Shown here: piece by piece, positions 53,669-63,139 of the stretch
How positions within the stretch are numbered: the first letter of the stretch is position 1
Layout of the letters: the number at the start of each line of letters is the position of its first letter
Source: Paracoccus onubensis
GTDB lineage: Bacteria; Pseudomonadota; Alphaproteobacteria; Rhodobacterales; Rhodobacteraceae
Assembly (NCBI RefSeq): GCF_003591515.1
Contig: NZ_QZCG01000006.1
Location: 218,914-282,913 of the forward strand
Direction: 5' to 3'
Length of the DNA: 64,000 nt
Position numbers and translations under genes: made by a program
The notes under the pieces: model-generated
What the model was told of the DNA's origin: nothing
Seen by the model: the letters and a program-made list of their open reading frames with translations, nothing else
Database searches by the model: none

Positions 53669-55207
53669 TCACACCTTTCTGGTGTAATTCCAGGGAAGAA
53701 GTTCACCAACCCGGCTCTGCATGTGGCCGGCGGCGATGGCGGTGAGAGTTGCGGCCAGCCATGCTTGGGGATCGACAGCATTGAGCTTGCAGGTCTCGAT
53801 CAACGAGGCAATGACGGCCCAGTTTTCGGCCCCGGCATCGTGCCCCGCGAAGAGGGCGTTCTTTCGGTTCAGCGCGATAGGGCGGATGGTTCGTTCGACG
53901 GTATTATTATCGATCTCGACCCGACCATCGGTCAGGAACAGGCAGAGGCCGTTCCAGTATTTGAAGATGTATTTCAAGGCTTCGCCCAAGGGCGATTTCG
54001 CCGCAACACGAGCCCGGTGGTGGGTGAGCCAAACCTCCAACTCAGCGACGATCGGTGCGGAATGCTCCTGTCGCGCCGCGAGCCGGGTCGCGGGATCGCT
54101 CCCGCGGATTTCGGCTTCGATGCGATAGAGCTCCCGGATACGTTTCACGCCTGCATCGGCAATCGGCGCCGGGCTGGCGCGGGTAATCTCGACCAGCTTG
54201 CGCCTGGCGTGGGCCCAGCAATAAGCCAAGTGGATATCGGGGCCGACACGATCGGGAGCGAGTAGCCGGTTGTAGCCGGCATAACCATCGACCTGCAGGA
54301 TACCACCAAAACCCTGCAATATCTGCTCGGCATGTTGTCCGCCGCGGCCGGGCGCATAGGTGAAGGCCACGCCGGGTGGCGCCTCGCCATCCCATGATCG
54401 ATCGTCTCGCGCCAACGCCCAGAAGTATCCTGTCTTGGTCTTCCGCCTCCCCGGATCCAGTACCGGGGCTCGCGTCTCATCCATGAAGAGCTTCGTGGAT
54501 CGCTTCAGGTCCTCGATCAGCGCCTCGAAGACCGGGTGCAGTTCGAAGGCTGCGCGACCGACCCAATCGGCGAGCGTTGAGCGGTCGAGATCGACGCCCT
54601 GACGGCTGTAGATCTGTGCCTGGCGATAGAGCGGAAGATGATCGGCGTATTTCGAGACCAGCACATGTGCAATCGTTGCCTCGGTCGGCAGCCCGCCGAG
54701 GATCAGCCGCGCCGGTGCCGGAGCTTGCATCACGCCATCGGTGCAGGCGCGGCAGGCATATTTTGGGCGGCGGGTCACGATCACCCGGAACTGTGCCGGC
54801 ACGATATCCAGCCGTTCTGAGACATCCTCGCCGATGCAATGCAGGCAGCCACCACAGGCGCAGGTCAGTTCCTCGGGCTCGATCACCTCCTCGATGCGCG
54901 GCAGATGCCTAGGCAGCGCTCCGCGATTGACGGCACGGGGCATGGCGACCCGCTTGGCCGGTGAAGTATCAGCATCCTCATCAGCGTTGATGGCTGCGAT
55001 AGCGGTTTCGATATCCTCCAGAGCCAACTCGAACTGATCCGGATCGCTCTTCTCCGACTTGCGCCCAAAGGCCGCCTGTTTGAAGGCAGCGACCAGCTTC
55101 TCCAGCCGCGCGATCCGCTCGTCCTTACGCAAATTACGAGCCTCCGAGGCGACCAGCAGCGCCTTCAGGGCGGTAATGTCATCAGGCAGATCGGCGGCAT
55201 TCAGCAT
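53669..55207 (-). CDS. tnpC: IS66 transposase (TnpC)
   Basis: 512 residues, full length for IS66 TnpC. The N-terminal leucine-zipper/HTH region is followed by a zinc-ribbon with LTCACGGCLHCIGEDVS and YACRACTDG. The DDE core has KLFMDETRAPVLDPG (D), ILQVDGYAGYNRL (D), and GRVEIDNNTVERTIRP (E). The C-terminus is GELLPWNYTRKV. Frame intact, so possibly functional. tnpB and a shortened tnpA precede it. Confidence 0.96.
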   Translation of the reverse strand: MLNAADLPDDITALKALLVASEARNLRKDERIARLEKLVAAFKQAAFGRKSEKSDPDQFELALEDIETAIAAINADEDADTSPAKRVAMPRAVNRGALPRHLPRIEEVIEPEELTCACGGCLHCIGEDVSERLDIVPAQFRVIVTRRPKYACRACTDGVMQAPAPARLILGGLPTEATIAHVLVSKYADHLPLYRQAQIYSRQGVDLDRSTLADWVGRAAFELHPVFEALIEDLKRSTKLFMDETRAPVLDPGRRKTKTGYFWALARDDRSWDGEAPPGVAFTYAPGRGGQHAEQILQGFGGILQVDGYAGYNRLLAPDRVGPDIHLAYCWAHARRKLVEITRASPAPIADAGVKRIRELYRIEAEIRGSDPATRLAARQEHSAPIVAELEVWLTHHRARVAAKSPLGEALKYIFKYWNGLCLFLTDGRVEIDNNTVERTIRPIALNRKNALFAGHDAGAENWAVIASLIETCKLNAVDPQAWLAATLTAIAAGHMQSRVGELLPWNYTRKV

Positions 55208-55275
55208 GGTGCCGCTTTATCAGACACGCCCCGGCACCGCTCGCGCAAAACACACCCTGAGTCATCCTGACGCAG

Positions 55276-55629
55276 TCATTCCACCGTCTCGGGCGCGCGG
55301 GCCTCAATGGCTCGGACCCGCCGCCAGTCGAGCCCGGCAAACAGCGCCTCGAACTGGGCATGGCTGAGCGACATGAGCCCGTCCCGGATCGCAGGCCAGG
55401 TAAAGCTGTGCTCCTCCAGCCGCTTGTAGGCCATCACCAGGCCAGTGCCGTCCCAATACAGCAGCTTCAGCCGATCCGCCCGCTTCGCACGGAACACGAA
55501 GATCGTCCCGGTGAAGGGTTCCTTGCGCAACTCATTCTTCACCAGGGCCGCCAGCCCGTCATGACCCTTCCGAGAGTCCACCGGCCTGGTCGCCACCAGG
55601 ATCCGCACCCGGTTCGACGGGAAGATCAT
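55276..55629 (-). CDS. tnpB: IS66 accessory protein TnpB
   Basis: 117 residues of the IS66 Orf2 family: MIFPSNRVRILVATRPVDSR, then GTIFVFRAKRADRLKLLYWD and the closing ARAPETVE. Length is normal. Its ATG overlaps the tnpA stop codon (ATGA). Confidence 0.95.
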   Translation of the reverse strand: MIFPSNRVRILVATRPVDSRKGHDGLAALVKNELRKEPFTGTIFVFRAKRADRLKLLYWDGTGLVMAYKRLEEHSFTWPAIRDGLMSLSHAQFEALFAGLDWRRVRAIEARAPETVE

Positions 55630-55895
55630 GTCGGCGCGGCCAGCGCACGCACGATCGCCGCGATCCGTTCTGCCGTGGTCCCGGCCTCCAGTCGGATCGT
55701 CACGGCCCCTATGACGATCTCGGGGCCCTCGGCCAAAGGGACGGCTTTCTCGGGAACCTGCGGCGACACGACCATCGTCGCAAACTCGACCTCGTCTTCC
55801 GGGACCGGCAGCACCAGCTTGCCCTGGCGAGCCATCGATCGCCACGTCGAAACATGATTGGCCTGCAAGCCATGCGCGCACCCTGACCACCGCAA
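55626..55895 (-). pseudogene. tnpA: IS66 accessory protein TnpA, N-terminus damaged
   Basis: From residue 8 on it is a normal IS66 TnpA (AHGLQANHVSTWRSMARQGK, then IVIGAVTIRLEAGTTAERIA). The first helix of its HTH is missing. Upstream in frame a QLEPG stretch that belongs to that helix appears about 100 bp away, separated by a palindromic insertion (55892-55944). The only start left is a TTG, so this protein is probably not functional. Confidence 0.8.
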
Positions 55896-55944
55896 TCGCC
55901 CGCCCCGCTGCGCGAGATGAAAGCTCCGCGCGTCGGGCGATTGC
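55892..55944. repeat. Hairpin inside tnpA
   Basis: GCAATCGCCCG (55892-55902) and CGGGCGATTGC (55934-55944) form a perfect 11-bp inverted repeat around a 31-nt GC-rich centre. It splits the tnpA helix-turn-helix coding sequence. Confidence 0.7.
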
Positions 55945-56802
55945 TCAATCCGCGCCGATGGGCGTAAATAGCAACCGGGCTCCAGTTGCCGCTGGATGAA
56001 AGTTCAGGGGCAGGTCACACCGCCTAGCTCAATTTTTTCGATTTGTTCCCGTTTTGGTAAGATCTGATCAGCCACGGCTTGCAGAACAGCACGGTCACTC
56101 GACCTTAGTACTTCGAATGCTCCATCCAACACTCTGAAGCTAACTTCTCCAAGAAAATTTGAAGATATTTCATCGGGGTTCATGCCAGGATGGTTAATTC
56201 GGACAGACGTCAACTTCAATCCAAAATTTATGCAGGGTGCCGCGACTGAAAGCAGTCTATTTGGGCTAAAAGCGCGCCTTGCGATGATGCGGCGCGTGGG
56301 TCGCTGCCCTGGAGTATCACGTCGGGTTGCTTGATGACGGCAGGCAGCCCGAGGCATTTCGTAGAAATGGGGTGCAATGACAAAGATGCCGCGAGTGCGA
56401 AATTTTCTGTCGCGCTCACCGAAAGCGGCCATTCAATCTACCTGGCGAACTACCTGCTTTGCTGCGGTCAGCACCAGCGTCGGCGATGCGCAGGAAGCGC
56501 CCTTTGCAAACTCGGTCCCGCAGCCTACTTCCGTCCTGAAATCACGAAGCACGCTGCTGCAGTGTCGCAGCTGGAGCCGACCTTCGCTGCAACCGCGATA
56601 TCGGGACCTGATACAGCGTCGCCAGAGCGGGACTTTGCAGCCGTTGACAGAACACCGAAATACGATCAGGAAGAGGGCATGAGCATGAATGCCACCAGCT
56701 TCGTGACCTATTACCACGGCCTCATCTGAGCGCGGTGCACTTCAACATGCTGCCGCCGTATGGTGGCAGACAGTTGGCTCCTACGGCGCAATGGAGCCAG
56801 AA
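55945..56802. other. Intergenic mosaic with a possible gene fragment
   Basis: No complete gene seen. On the minus strand a short frame from 56183 to 56004 (MNPDEISSNFLGEVSFRVLD..., 59 residues) is A/T-rich and may be the remnant of a small foreign gene. 56275-56345 repeats the 53400-53475 segment. The remainder resembles decayed spacer sequence. Confidence 0.4.
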
Positions 56803-57288
56803 ATGCAAAGAAACTCCCTCCCCCTGCAAACTGAATTTGGAGTTGTCCGCTGCGCTCGTCCGACAGATGCGGAACGCATCGTTCAGATGGTCGGAAAGCT
56901 CGCCGCCCACCACGGCGACACACCGGCGCTGACGGCGGACGACCTTGCCCGAGACGTTTTCGTCGCAAATCCATGGATTTACGTTCTCGTCGCGGAGGCG
57001 CGTGGCGAGTTAATAGGCTATTCCGCCCTGTGTGGGCTGACCCGTCTTCAGTTTGGCTGGCGGGGAATGGACATGCATCACTTGTTTACTGAGGCCGCGT
57101 ATCGCGGGCGCGGCGTTGGCCGCAGTCTTATTGCGGCCAGCAAGATCAAGGCAATCGCATTGTCATGCAGTTATCTGAATGTCGGAACCAATCCAGACAA
57201 CCACAAGGCTCAGGTGTTTTACGAGATATTGGGCTTTGAACGTAAAAATACACATCCCCCGCTCTTTTCGATTCGGCTTGCATCGTGA
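56803..57288 (+). CDS. GNAT-family N-acetyltransferase
   Basis: 161 residues with GNAT motifs VVRCARPTDAERIVQMVGKL, the acetyl-CoA loop TEAAYRGRGVGRSLIAASKI, and NVGTNPDNHKAQVFYEILGF. The ATG at 56803 is preferred to 56791 because GGAG lies 6 nt upstream of it. Resembles small amine or aminoglycoside-type acetyltransferases, substrate unknown. Confidence 0.87.
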   Translation: MQRNSLPLQTEFGVVRCARPTDAERIVQMVGKLAAHHGDTPALTADDLARDVFVANPWIYVLVAEARGELIGYSALCGLTRLQFGWRGMDMHHLFTEAAYRGRGVGRSLIAASKIKAIALSCSYLNVGTNPDNHKAQVFYEILGFERKNTHPPLFSIRLAS

Positions 57289-57357
57289 CTGTCCGGTAAG
57301 CTCTTCACGTCGATCCGCCGGGTAGGCAACGATGCGGGGCATAGTTACCTTGGTTGT

Positions 57358-58299
57358 CTATGTATTTCTAAGGATGCGTATCTCGTCAGGTGAGCTAGGG
57401 GAAACTTGTCTCAGAGCTTCAATGTCATAGTTTGAAATGGTGTTCCTGATACCGTCATCAAAGCTAAATTCGAATGCCCAGTTAAAGTCGCGCAGAAGTT
57501 TGCTCACATCTAGTGCACAAGAGTAATCCCTGAACGGAAAATACCTCCGCGCCATCACATCGCTAGCGTGGTCTTTACCTGAAACGATCTTTAATTCGCC
57601 GCCTGACACAGCCGCCACTTTCTTAACCCACGCCTCAGCATTCATGGTCTCAGGTTCTGCAACATTGTAAATTGCGCGCTTGCCGAAATCAGCATCAACA
57701 AAATGGGTGATTATGTTTGCAAGGTCTTGAACATGAAGAAACTGAAATTGCACCGACCCATCGCCGGGGATGATAATTGGCCTTCCTGTCAGCACACGAG
57801 ACCATATGAAGGTTTCCCGATCATTGGCGTTGTTTGGACCATATAGATAAGGCGGGCGAAGGATTGCGAGAGGACATTCGACATGTTCAACTAAGAATTC
57901 GTCGGCTCTCGATTTATCCAACCCATAAGCACCCCAAATTTCCGCACCGCCTAGACTATCATCTTCGGCAGGTAGGCGATCAGGTGTCTCTCGATAAACC
58001 GCAGCACTGCTGAGATGTATCCACTTGCTCGCAAAGTAGCCGAACGCAGAGAATGCTGTTTCAACCTGCTGTCTTGTGTAACCGCTAGTATCAACAACAA
58101 CGTCAAATGAAGCAGAATGCTTGGCCATTTCTTCGGATCGGTCACGGTCGGCGACAATCTGAGAAACGCCATCAATTTTTCGATTCCCACGATTTAGAAT
58201 CGTTACCGCATGACCTGCTCTTATGAGTGTTGGAATGAGTGCTCCTCCAACAAAACCTGACCCGCCAATCACCAGAATATTCTTCAAACCTTCTCTCAC
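57358..58299 (-). CDS. NAD-dependent epimerase/dehydratase (extended SDR)
   Basis: 313 residues. N-terminal Rossmann motif ILVIGGSGFVGGALIPTL, then the SDR active site: HLSSAAVYRET (Ser) and YGLDKSRADEF (Tyr-x3-Lys). LRPPYLYGPNNANDRETF is typical of sugar-nucleotide epimerases. A/T-richer than the core genome, suggesting transfer. No glycan cluster is adjacent, so the substrate is unknown. Confidence 0.88.
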   Translation of the reverse strand: MREGLKNILVIGGSGFVGGALIPTLIRAGHAVTILNRGNRKIDGVSQIVADRDRSEEMAKHSASFDVVVDTSGYTRQQVETAFSAFGYFASKWIHLSSAAVYRETPDRLPAEDDSLGGAEIWGAYGLDKSRADEFLVEHVECPLAILRPPYLYGPNNANDRETFIWSRVLTGRPIIIPGDGSVQFQFLHVQDLANIITHFVDADFGKRAIYNVAEPETMNAEAWVKKVAAVSGGELKIVSGKDHASDVMARRYFPFRDYSCALDVSKLLRDFNWAFEFSFDDGIRNTISNYDIEALRQVSPSSPDEIRILRNT

Positions 58300-58646
58300 A
58301 TGTAATGAATTTAGGAACTCGAATGAACACTAGTCCCAGTGCAGAAAATAGTCAATTTGGGCTCGGAGCCGCCTTGTGGCAACGCGGCGCTGCTCCCCGC
58401 CCTGGTCAAGCCAAGCTTGAGCCAGCTGAATGCCGGCAGGCAGCCAAAAGTTGCCGGTCGTGTCCAGGAACGGTACGTCGTCGCTCAGCCTAAAGAGGAC
58501 ACTGCAGAAGCACTCGACCCATCACATACAAGGGACTTATGCGCCATTGCACAGTCCGCTCGCGGTAAAATTCTTTACGGAAAACACTTTTCACTACAAT
58601 TGCATTTGAGTTGTTGTATATTGTGTGAATATCGGCTTTTCGCGCA
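58300..58646. other. Intergenic spacer
   Basis: No gene seen. Contains GGGCTCGGAGCCGCCTTG (58359), a fragment also found at 53398, and an A/T-rich stretch (58560-58640) that probably holds the promoter of the following gene. Confidence 0.5.
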
Positions 58647-60143
58647 ATGCATGGAGTATTCCAGTTGGCCACATTCTTTAGCGATGCATTTAATTTGGAA
58701 AAATCTGTTGTTGACGAGTACGGGGCTTTTGATGTGTCAATCATCAACGATTTGCCACTTTTTATTGACCCATTCCTTCTCTTTCACAGCGAAAAGCAAG
58801 AATATCAGGACTTACATGATAGCATAATCGAATATCTGGTCTTTCTGAGAGATCGAGCAGCGGACAGCCACGTCAGCGACGGTATGCTACGTAATTGGTA
58901 TTGCTTCCCGGAAGTAAAGCAAAACTGGTTTGGCTTCTCGATGGTTGGAAACGGCGGTTCAGGTCTCGGGATGGACTTTGCAAGAAGCTTACATGAAAAC
59001 TTGAATGTCATCTTCGCCAACTTTGGCGAGGAGAGCATCACCGAAAGTTCTCACTTGGAGAAAGTATGCTTAGTATCGAGCGGAGTCGGACGGGACAACA
59101 TAAGTGATTTCGTGACAAACCTGATCCAGGACTTTCTGTGCACATACACGGAGAGCTTCGCCAAGGCGCATTTGCGTGAAGACCAAATACGAGAAGTCTG
59201 GATTGATAGAGCCGTTTTCAATTTCAAAACACAATCTTGGCAGAGAAAGTGCTACGAACTGCCTTGGTACGAAGGTGATTACATCATCCTTACCCCCAAG
59301 GATATGCTGACGAGGGACGACACATGGATCAACACAAGCGATTTAATCCTTAGGTTCCAAGATATTCCCACAGCCATCCCTGATGGTAGCCTTAGGGCGT
59401 CCGTCAGCAACTATTTTGAGAGAGAGCTCAAAGCCCGCAAGAAGAAGGGGCGACACCCTACCAAAGCAGAGAGGGCCGAGGCAGCGACAGCGACTATCCG
59501 GCAGTATCCTGAACTTATCGACTATTACATCAAGTTGAAAGAAGACACTGGCGATGATGCTACTGATTTGAGCTTTGAGAAGGTTTTCGCAACTGAGTTG
59601 TTTTTCTCCAAGCGCCTACGCGAAATTCTTCAGCCTGTTCTAGCCGCAACCGATTTCTACCGCGTAAAGCCAGGCACTTACGAGGAAGCTCATATTCGAC
59701 TCGCTTACCTGAAGCACGTCATCGAAGACATGGGAGGCTGGCGCATCTTCTATGACGACAATGGAAACGCGGTCGAACGGGAGAAAGACGTTCAGATACT
59801 GTACCGACTGGTTTGGTTTGGAACACCGTCGGATGCGGGTACCGAGGCCAATGATGGTCGCGGGCCGGTTGACTTCAAAATATCGCGCGGCAGAGAAAAG
59901 ACACTCGTCGAAGTGAAGCTGGCAAAGAACACAAAACTTGAAATGAATCTCAGAAAACAAACCGACATATATCAAGCATCATCAGATGCGCAGCGCGCTA
60001 TAAAGGCCATTGTTTACTTCTCGTATTCACAGTTGACTCGCGTGCAGCGAATATTGAAGCGGCTTGGTCTCAAAAACAGCAAAGACATTGTTCTCATCGA
60101 TGCGCGCAAGGACAATAAACCTTCAGGATCGAAAGCCGCTTGA
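58647..60143 (+). CDS. Orphan nuclease-like protein (D...ExK motif)
   Basis: 498 residues, no named family recognised. The N-terminal half is alpha/beta (FDVSIINDLPLFIDPFLLFH). Near residue 407 is GRGPVDFKISRG, then KTLVEVKLAKN with E-V-K, the D-x(n)-ExK layout of PD-(D/E)XK nucleases, followed by a Q-x3-Y helix (LRKQTDIYQ). A basic stretch ELKARKKKGRHPTKAERAE lies in the middle. Base composition is poorer in GC than the neighbours. The solitary gene in a mobile region suggests a single-gene defence or restriction-like factor (inference). Confidence 0.65.
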   Translation: MHGVFQLATFFSDAFNLEKSVVDEYGAFDVSIINDLPLFIDPFLLFHSEKQEYQDLHDSIIEYLVFLRDRAADSHVSDGMLRNWYCFPEVKQNWFGFSMVGNGGSGLGMDFARSLHENLNVIFANFGEESITESSHLEKVCLVSSGVGRDNISDFVTNLIQDFLCTYTESFAKAHLREDQIREVWIDRAVFNFKTQSWQRKCYELPWYEGDYIILTPKDMLTRDDTWINTSDLILRFQDIPTAIPDGSLRASVSNYFERELKARKKKGRHPTKAERAEAATATIRQYPELIDYYIKLKEDTGDDATDLSFEKVFATELFFSKRLREILQPVLAATDFYRVKPGTYEEAHIRLAYLKHVIEDMGGWRIFYDDNGNAVEREKDVQILYRLVWFGTPSDAGTEANDGRGPVDFKISRGREKTLVEVKLAKNTKLEMNLRKQTDIYQASSDAQRAIKAIVYFSYSQLTRVQRILKRLGLKNSKDIVLIDARKDNKPSGSKAA

Positions 60144-60517
60144 ACGGCCAAGATGGTGCGTAAGTCATGACATGTGCACCATCCCTATCAAACCAGGAAA
60201 ACAAAGCTGTGGCTGTGGTGGACAGACCCGATGCACTTTGCCTCGAGCCTTCATCTGGACTTTGCAAAGTCTGCTTCCTGCGCTTCGTCGACCTCGGTGT
60301 AGAGCGCAGCATCAACCGTGGCTAATACGGCCTTGTGAATGTCCGCTTTCGGGAAGGTGGCATTCGCTGTGCGCAGCCACAGCATCGTGGATGCTGCGCG
60401 ACCTACGAATGTCGCGGAAGGGCTGGCTGCCGTCATCCGAATGCCAGCGCGCGCACCCACAAAGCCAAGATCCGTGTGCCGCAGCGCCGCATGACAGCTT
60501 CGAGCCCGGATTACCGT
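60144..60517. other. Intergenic mosaic
   Basis: No gene seen. Holds spacer-family pieces (GAATGTCCGCTTTCGGGAAG; CATTCGCTGTGCGCAGCC). On the minus strand a short frame ending KAVLATVDAALYTEVDEAQE may be the tail of a lost gene. Confidence 0.45.
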
Positions 60518-60748
60518 TTAGGATTTGCTCAGATGCCATGCATTGTAGAGGCCTACTCCCAAGGCCAACACAGCGAGTAAGAGCCATACGACCCCTGATT
60601 GCTTTAAATATACGACACCGGCGTCATCGTCGAAGCACCGGCCTAGTTCATTGAAACAATTGCGCCATTTGAAATGCTCGGCGTAGTACAAGTACCCAAA
60701 AGCGTATGCGAGCCCGAGAGAAACCAAGGAAGATATCTTTCTAATCAT
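60518..60748 (-). CDS. Small two-helix membrane protein
   Basis: 76 residues with an N-terminal hydrophobic helix (ISSLVSLGLAYAFGYLYYAE), a short loop with two cysteines (NCFNELGRCFDDDAG), and a C-terminal helix (GVVWLLLAVLALGVGLYNAW). GGGGG lies about 7 nt upstream of the ATG. No family recognised. Confidence 0.6.
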   Translation of the reverse strand: MIRKISSLVSLGLAYAFGYLYYAEHFKWRNCFNELGRCFDDDAGVVYLKQSGVVWLLLAVLALGVGLYNAWHLSKS

Positions 60749-61129
60749 CTACTAACCCCCTTAAATCGCTGCCGAAAGCTTAGTGCTTCGGCAGTCAACT
60801 TCAACGACCGCCTCGCCCTACAGTGTGTGAGTTCCCTAGGTCTGGTACCTCGCAGTAGCAGCGAACGGCTGGAAAGGCGGGCTGCGCCGCAGCATACCGG
60901 CGCCGGAGATGTCGTTGATCGGCAGGACTTCCATGACTTTGCAAAACCCTCTTCCTACGCATTGCCGCCGTCCCCGCCGACCAAGGTTGCATATGCGGCG
61001 AATGACCAGATGGTCCCGCGTCTCTCCCAAAGGGTCTATGGGGCATGCGAGTCAGTACCGGCGCAGACCCACGCAGACCGTTCTCATTTGTGCAAAGCAC
61101 GCGACCACCATTCCAAAAGAGATTACATA
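60749..61129. other. Intergenic spacer with a hairpin
   Basis: No gene seen. CTGCCGAA and TTCGGCAG (60769-60794) form an 8-bp stem with a 10-nt loop. GTAGCAGCGAACGGCTGG at 60856 belongs to the recurring spacer family. Confidence 0.5.
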
Positions 61130-62098
61130 TCAAGCGGTAGAACACGAGTCGTGCGGCATGGCTAAACCCGTGCATGGCAAGCTGTCGCGGATCATCTGAC
61201 GCATCCATGCATTGGCGGGATCCGCATCGGCATGCGCCGCCCAGACCATCGTCACGGGGGGAAGTGATAGCGGGATCGGCAGTGCGGACAGGGTCAAGCC
61301 TAGCGTCGGTCCATATTTTTCCGCGATCCGGCGCGGCACAGTTGCGACGACCGCGGTGCTTACGGCTGCCGCTAGCACTGCGAGGTAGCCCGGTGCGGCC
61401 ACGACGACGTCAAGCTCTACCCCCGCAACCTCCAGCGCCTCCTTGATGCAGCCTTGCAGGTTCTCGTTCTGCGAGATGACAGCGTGGCGGGCGGCAAGGT
61501 AGGTCCTGCATTCCACCGGCAAGGGCAAGGTCAGAAGCGCGGCGTTGAAACAGCAGGCGACCTCGGATTCGTAAAGCGTCTCGGACAGGCGGCGGGCGGT
61601 CCGGGCATAGGTGCAGCCGACGGCAAGATCGATGCTACCATCTTCCAGCGACGGCTCTGCCGCATCATAGGAGAACACCCGCGCTAGCACACGCACACCG
61701 GGGGCAAGGTGGCGCAGGCGGGCCGTCAGGTCGGGCAAGAGCAGCGTTTCGACCTCCGGCGACATGGCGATGCGAAAGATGCGATCCTCGGTCGAGGGAT
61801 CGAAGGCAGGGCCACCCTGCAACGCAAGCTGCGCCTGGCGCAGCGCCTGCCGGACCGGCACTGCCAAGCTGCGCGCGCGGGCGGTCGGCTGCATCACCTG
61901 CCCTACGCGGATGAACAACTCGTCCTGCATCAGCATCCGAAGCGTCGAAAGCGCATGGCTCATCGCGGGTTGGCCGATCTTGAGCCTATGCGCGGCACGA
62001 GTGACGCTGCCTTCTGTCATCATGGCATCGAAGGCAATCAGAAGGTTGAGATCGAAGGCCCGCAGATTGAAATGATCGATAGTAGTCATGAGGCTCAT
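61130..62098 (-). CDS. LysR-family transcriptional regulator
   Basis: 322 residues. NodD/LysR-type opening FNLRAFDLNLLIAFDAMMTE, HTH SVTRAAHRLKIGQPAMSHAL, then an effector domain (FRIAMSPEVETLLLPDL onward). An ATG at 62089 would drop three residues. Divergent from the exported MBL-fold gene over 75 nt, so it likely regulates it. Confidence 0.92.
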   Translation of the reverse strand: MSLMTTIDHFNLRAFDLNLLIAFDAMMTEGSVTRAAHRLKIGQPAMSHALSTLRMLMQDELFIRVGQVMQPTARARSLAVPVRQALRQAQLALQGGPAFDPSTEDRIFRIAMSPEVETLLLPDLTARLRHLAPGVRVLARVFSYDAAEPSLEDGSIDLAVGCTYARTARRLSETLYESEVACCFNAALLTLPLPVECRTYLAARHAVISQNENLQGCIKEALEVAGVELDVVVAAPGYLAVLAAAVSTAVVATVPRRIAEKYGPTLGLTLSALPIPLSLPPVTMVWAAHADADPANAWMRQMIRDSLPCTGLAMPHDSCSTA

Positions 62099-62173
62099 CG
62101 ATTTGATTACTTGCCTTGCGATGGATACCTACGTTTCCGGTCAGGTCAAGACCAGGATACCCATAGGTGCATC

Positions 62174-63139
62174 ATGCAGACACGACGCTCAATCTTGAAA
62201 TCCACTGCCTCGCTCGGCCTTCTTGCGGCACTGCCCAGTGCAGCTTTCGCCAAGGCACCACTGACTGGCACACAGGCCCCAGGTTTTTACCGCATGCGGC
62301 TGGGCGATCTGGAGATCACCGCGCTTTCGGACGGGACCGTCGCCCTGCCGATGGCGCAAATCTATCAGGGCTTGTCCGCGGCGGATATCGGCGCCTATCT
62401 GAAAGGGCATTTTATCAACGAAAAGTCCGAGGTTTCGGTGAACGCCTATCTCGTCAACACCGAAGAGCGGCTGGTTCTAATCGACGCGGGAACCGGGGAT
62501 ATTATGGGACCATCGCTTGGCAAGCTGGTCGCGAATATCGAGGCGGCGGGGTATCGCGCGGACCAGATCGACGACGTGATCCTAACACATGTCCATGCTG
62601 ACCATTCGGGCGGGCTGACCACAGCCGATGGCGCGCGCATCTATGAAAACGCCGTCCTGCATGTGAACGCGACAGAGGCCGCGTTCTGGCTGGAGGCATC
62701 GCCCGAGGCTGTAGCGGACACAACGCTTGGGCCGCAGATCGTGCAGGCGCACGCCAATATCGATCCGTATATCGCGGCGGACAGGTTTAGCACCTTCGAC
62801 AATGACGCCTCGCCCCTGCCGGGTATCGGATCCGTCCACCGCCCCGGCCATACGCCCGGTCATTCCGCGATCGTGCTGAAGAGCGACGGCGAGAAGCTGG
62901 TGATTTGGGGCGACATCGCCCATGGTGACGCGTTGCAGTTCGATCAGCCCGAGGTCACGGTCTCGTTCGATGTCGACCAGCCCCGTGCTGCCGCAACCCG
63001 CGCGCTGGCCTTTGCTGAGGCCGCTGATCAAGCCTACCTTGTCGCCGGGGCCCATCACGCGTTTCCAGGTATCGGCCATATCCGGCGGGACGACACAAAT
63101 TACGATTGGGTTCCGCTCTCCTACAGGGCGAATTATTGA
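62174..63139 (+). CDS. Exported MBL-fold metallohydrolase (Tat-like signal)
   Basis: 321 residues. The N-terminus QTRRSILKSTASLGLLAALP with cleavage near AFAKA has a twin-arginine character. The metallo-beta-lactamase core is intact: VILTHVHADHSGGL (H-x-H-x-D-H), HRPGHTPGHSAIVL, VIWGDIAHG, and VAGAHHAFPGIGH. AGGTG lies 5 nt upstream of the ATG; the longer in-frame region upstream is antisense to the LysR gene. The family includes lactonases and related hydrolases; substrate unknown. Control by the divergent LysR is inferred. Confidence 0.88.
   Translation: MQTRRSILKSTASLGLLAALPSAAFAKAPLTGTQAPGFYRMRLGDLEITALSDGTVALPMAQIYQGLSAADIGAYLKGHFINEKSEVSVNAYLVNTEERLVLIDAGTGDIMGPSLGKLVANIEAAGYRADQIDDVILTHVHADHSGGLTTADGARIYENAVLHVNATEAAFWLEASPEAVADTTLGPQIVQAHANIDPYIAADRFSTFDNDASPLPGIGSVHRPGHTPGHSAIVLKSDGEKLVIWGDIAHGDALQFDQPEVTVSFDVDQPRAAATRALAFAEAADQAYLVAGAHHAFPGIGHIRRDDTNYDWVPLSYRANY

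Larger units (their letters stand above)
53654..56000 (-). mobile_element. IS66-family insertion sequence
   Basis: Gene order tnpA-tnpB-tnpC on the minus strand is standard. The outer ends are approximate: I could not find matching terminal inverted repeats at the tnpA side, which suggests that this end is rearranged. Confidence 0.75.

Noticed and set aside
61709..62173. N-terminal extension of the MBL-fold protein
   Set aside because: It is antisense to the LysR gene, and a signal peptide with a ribosome site begins at 62174.
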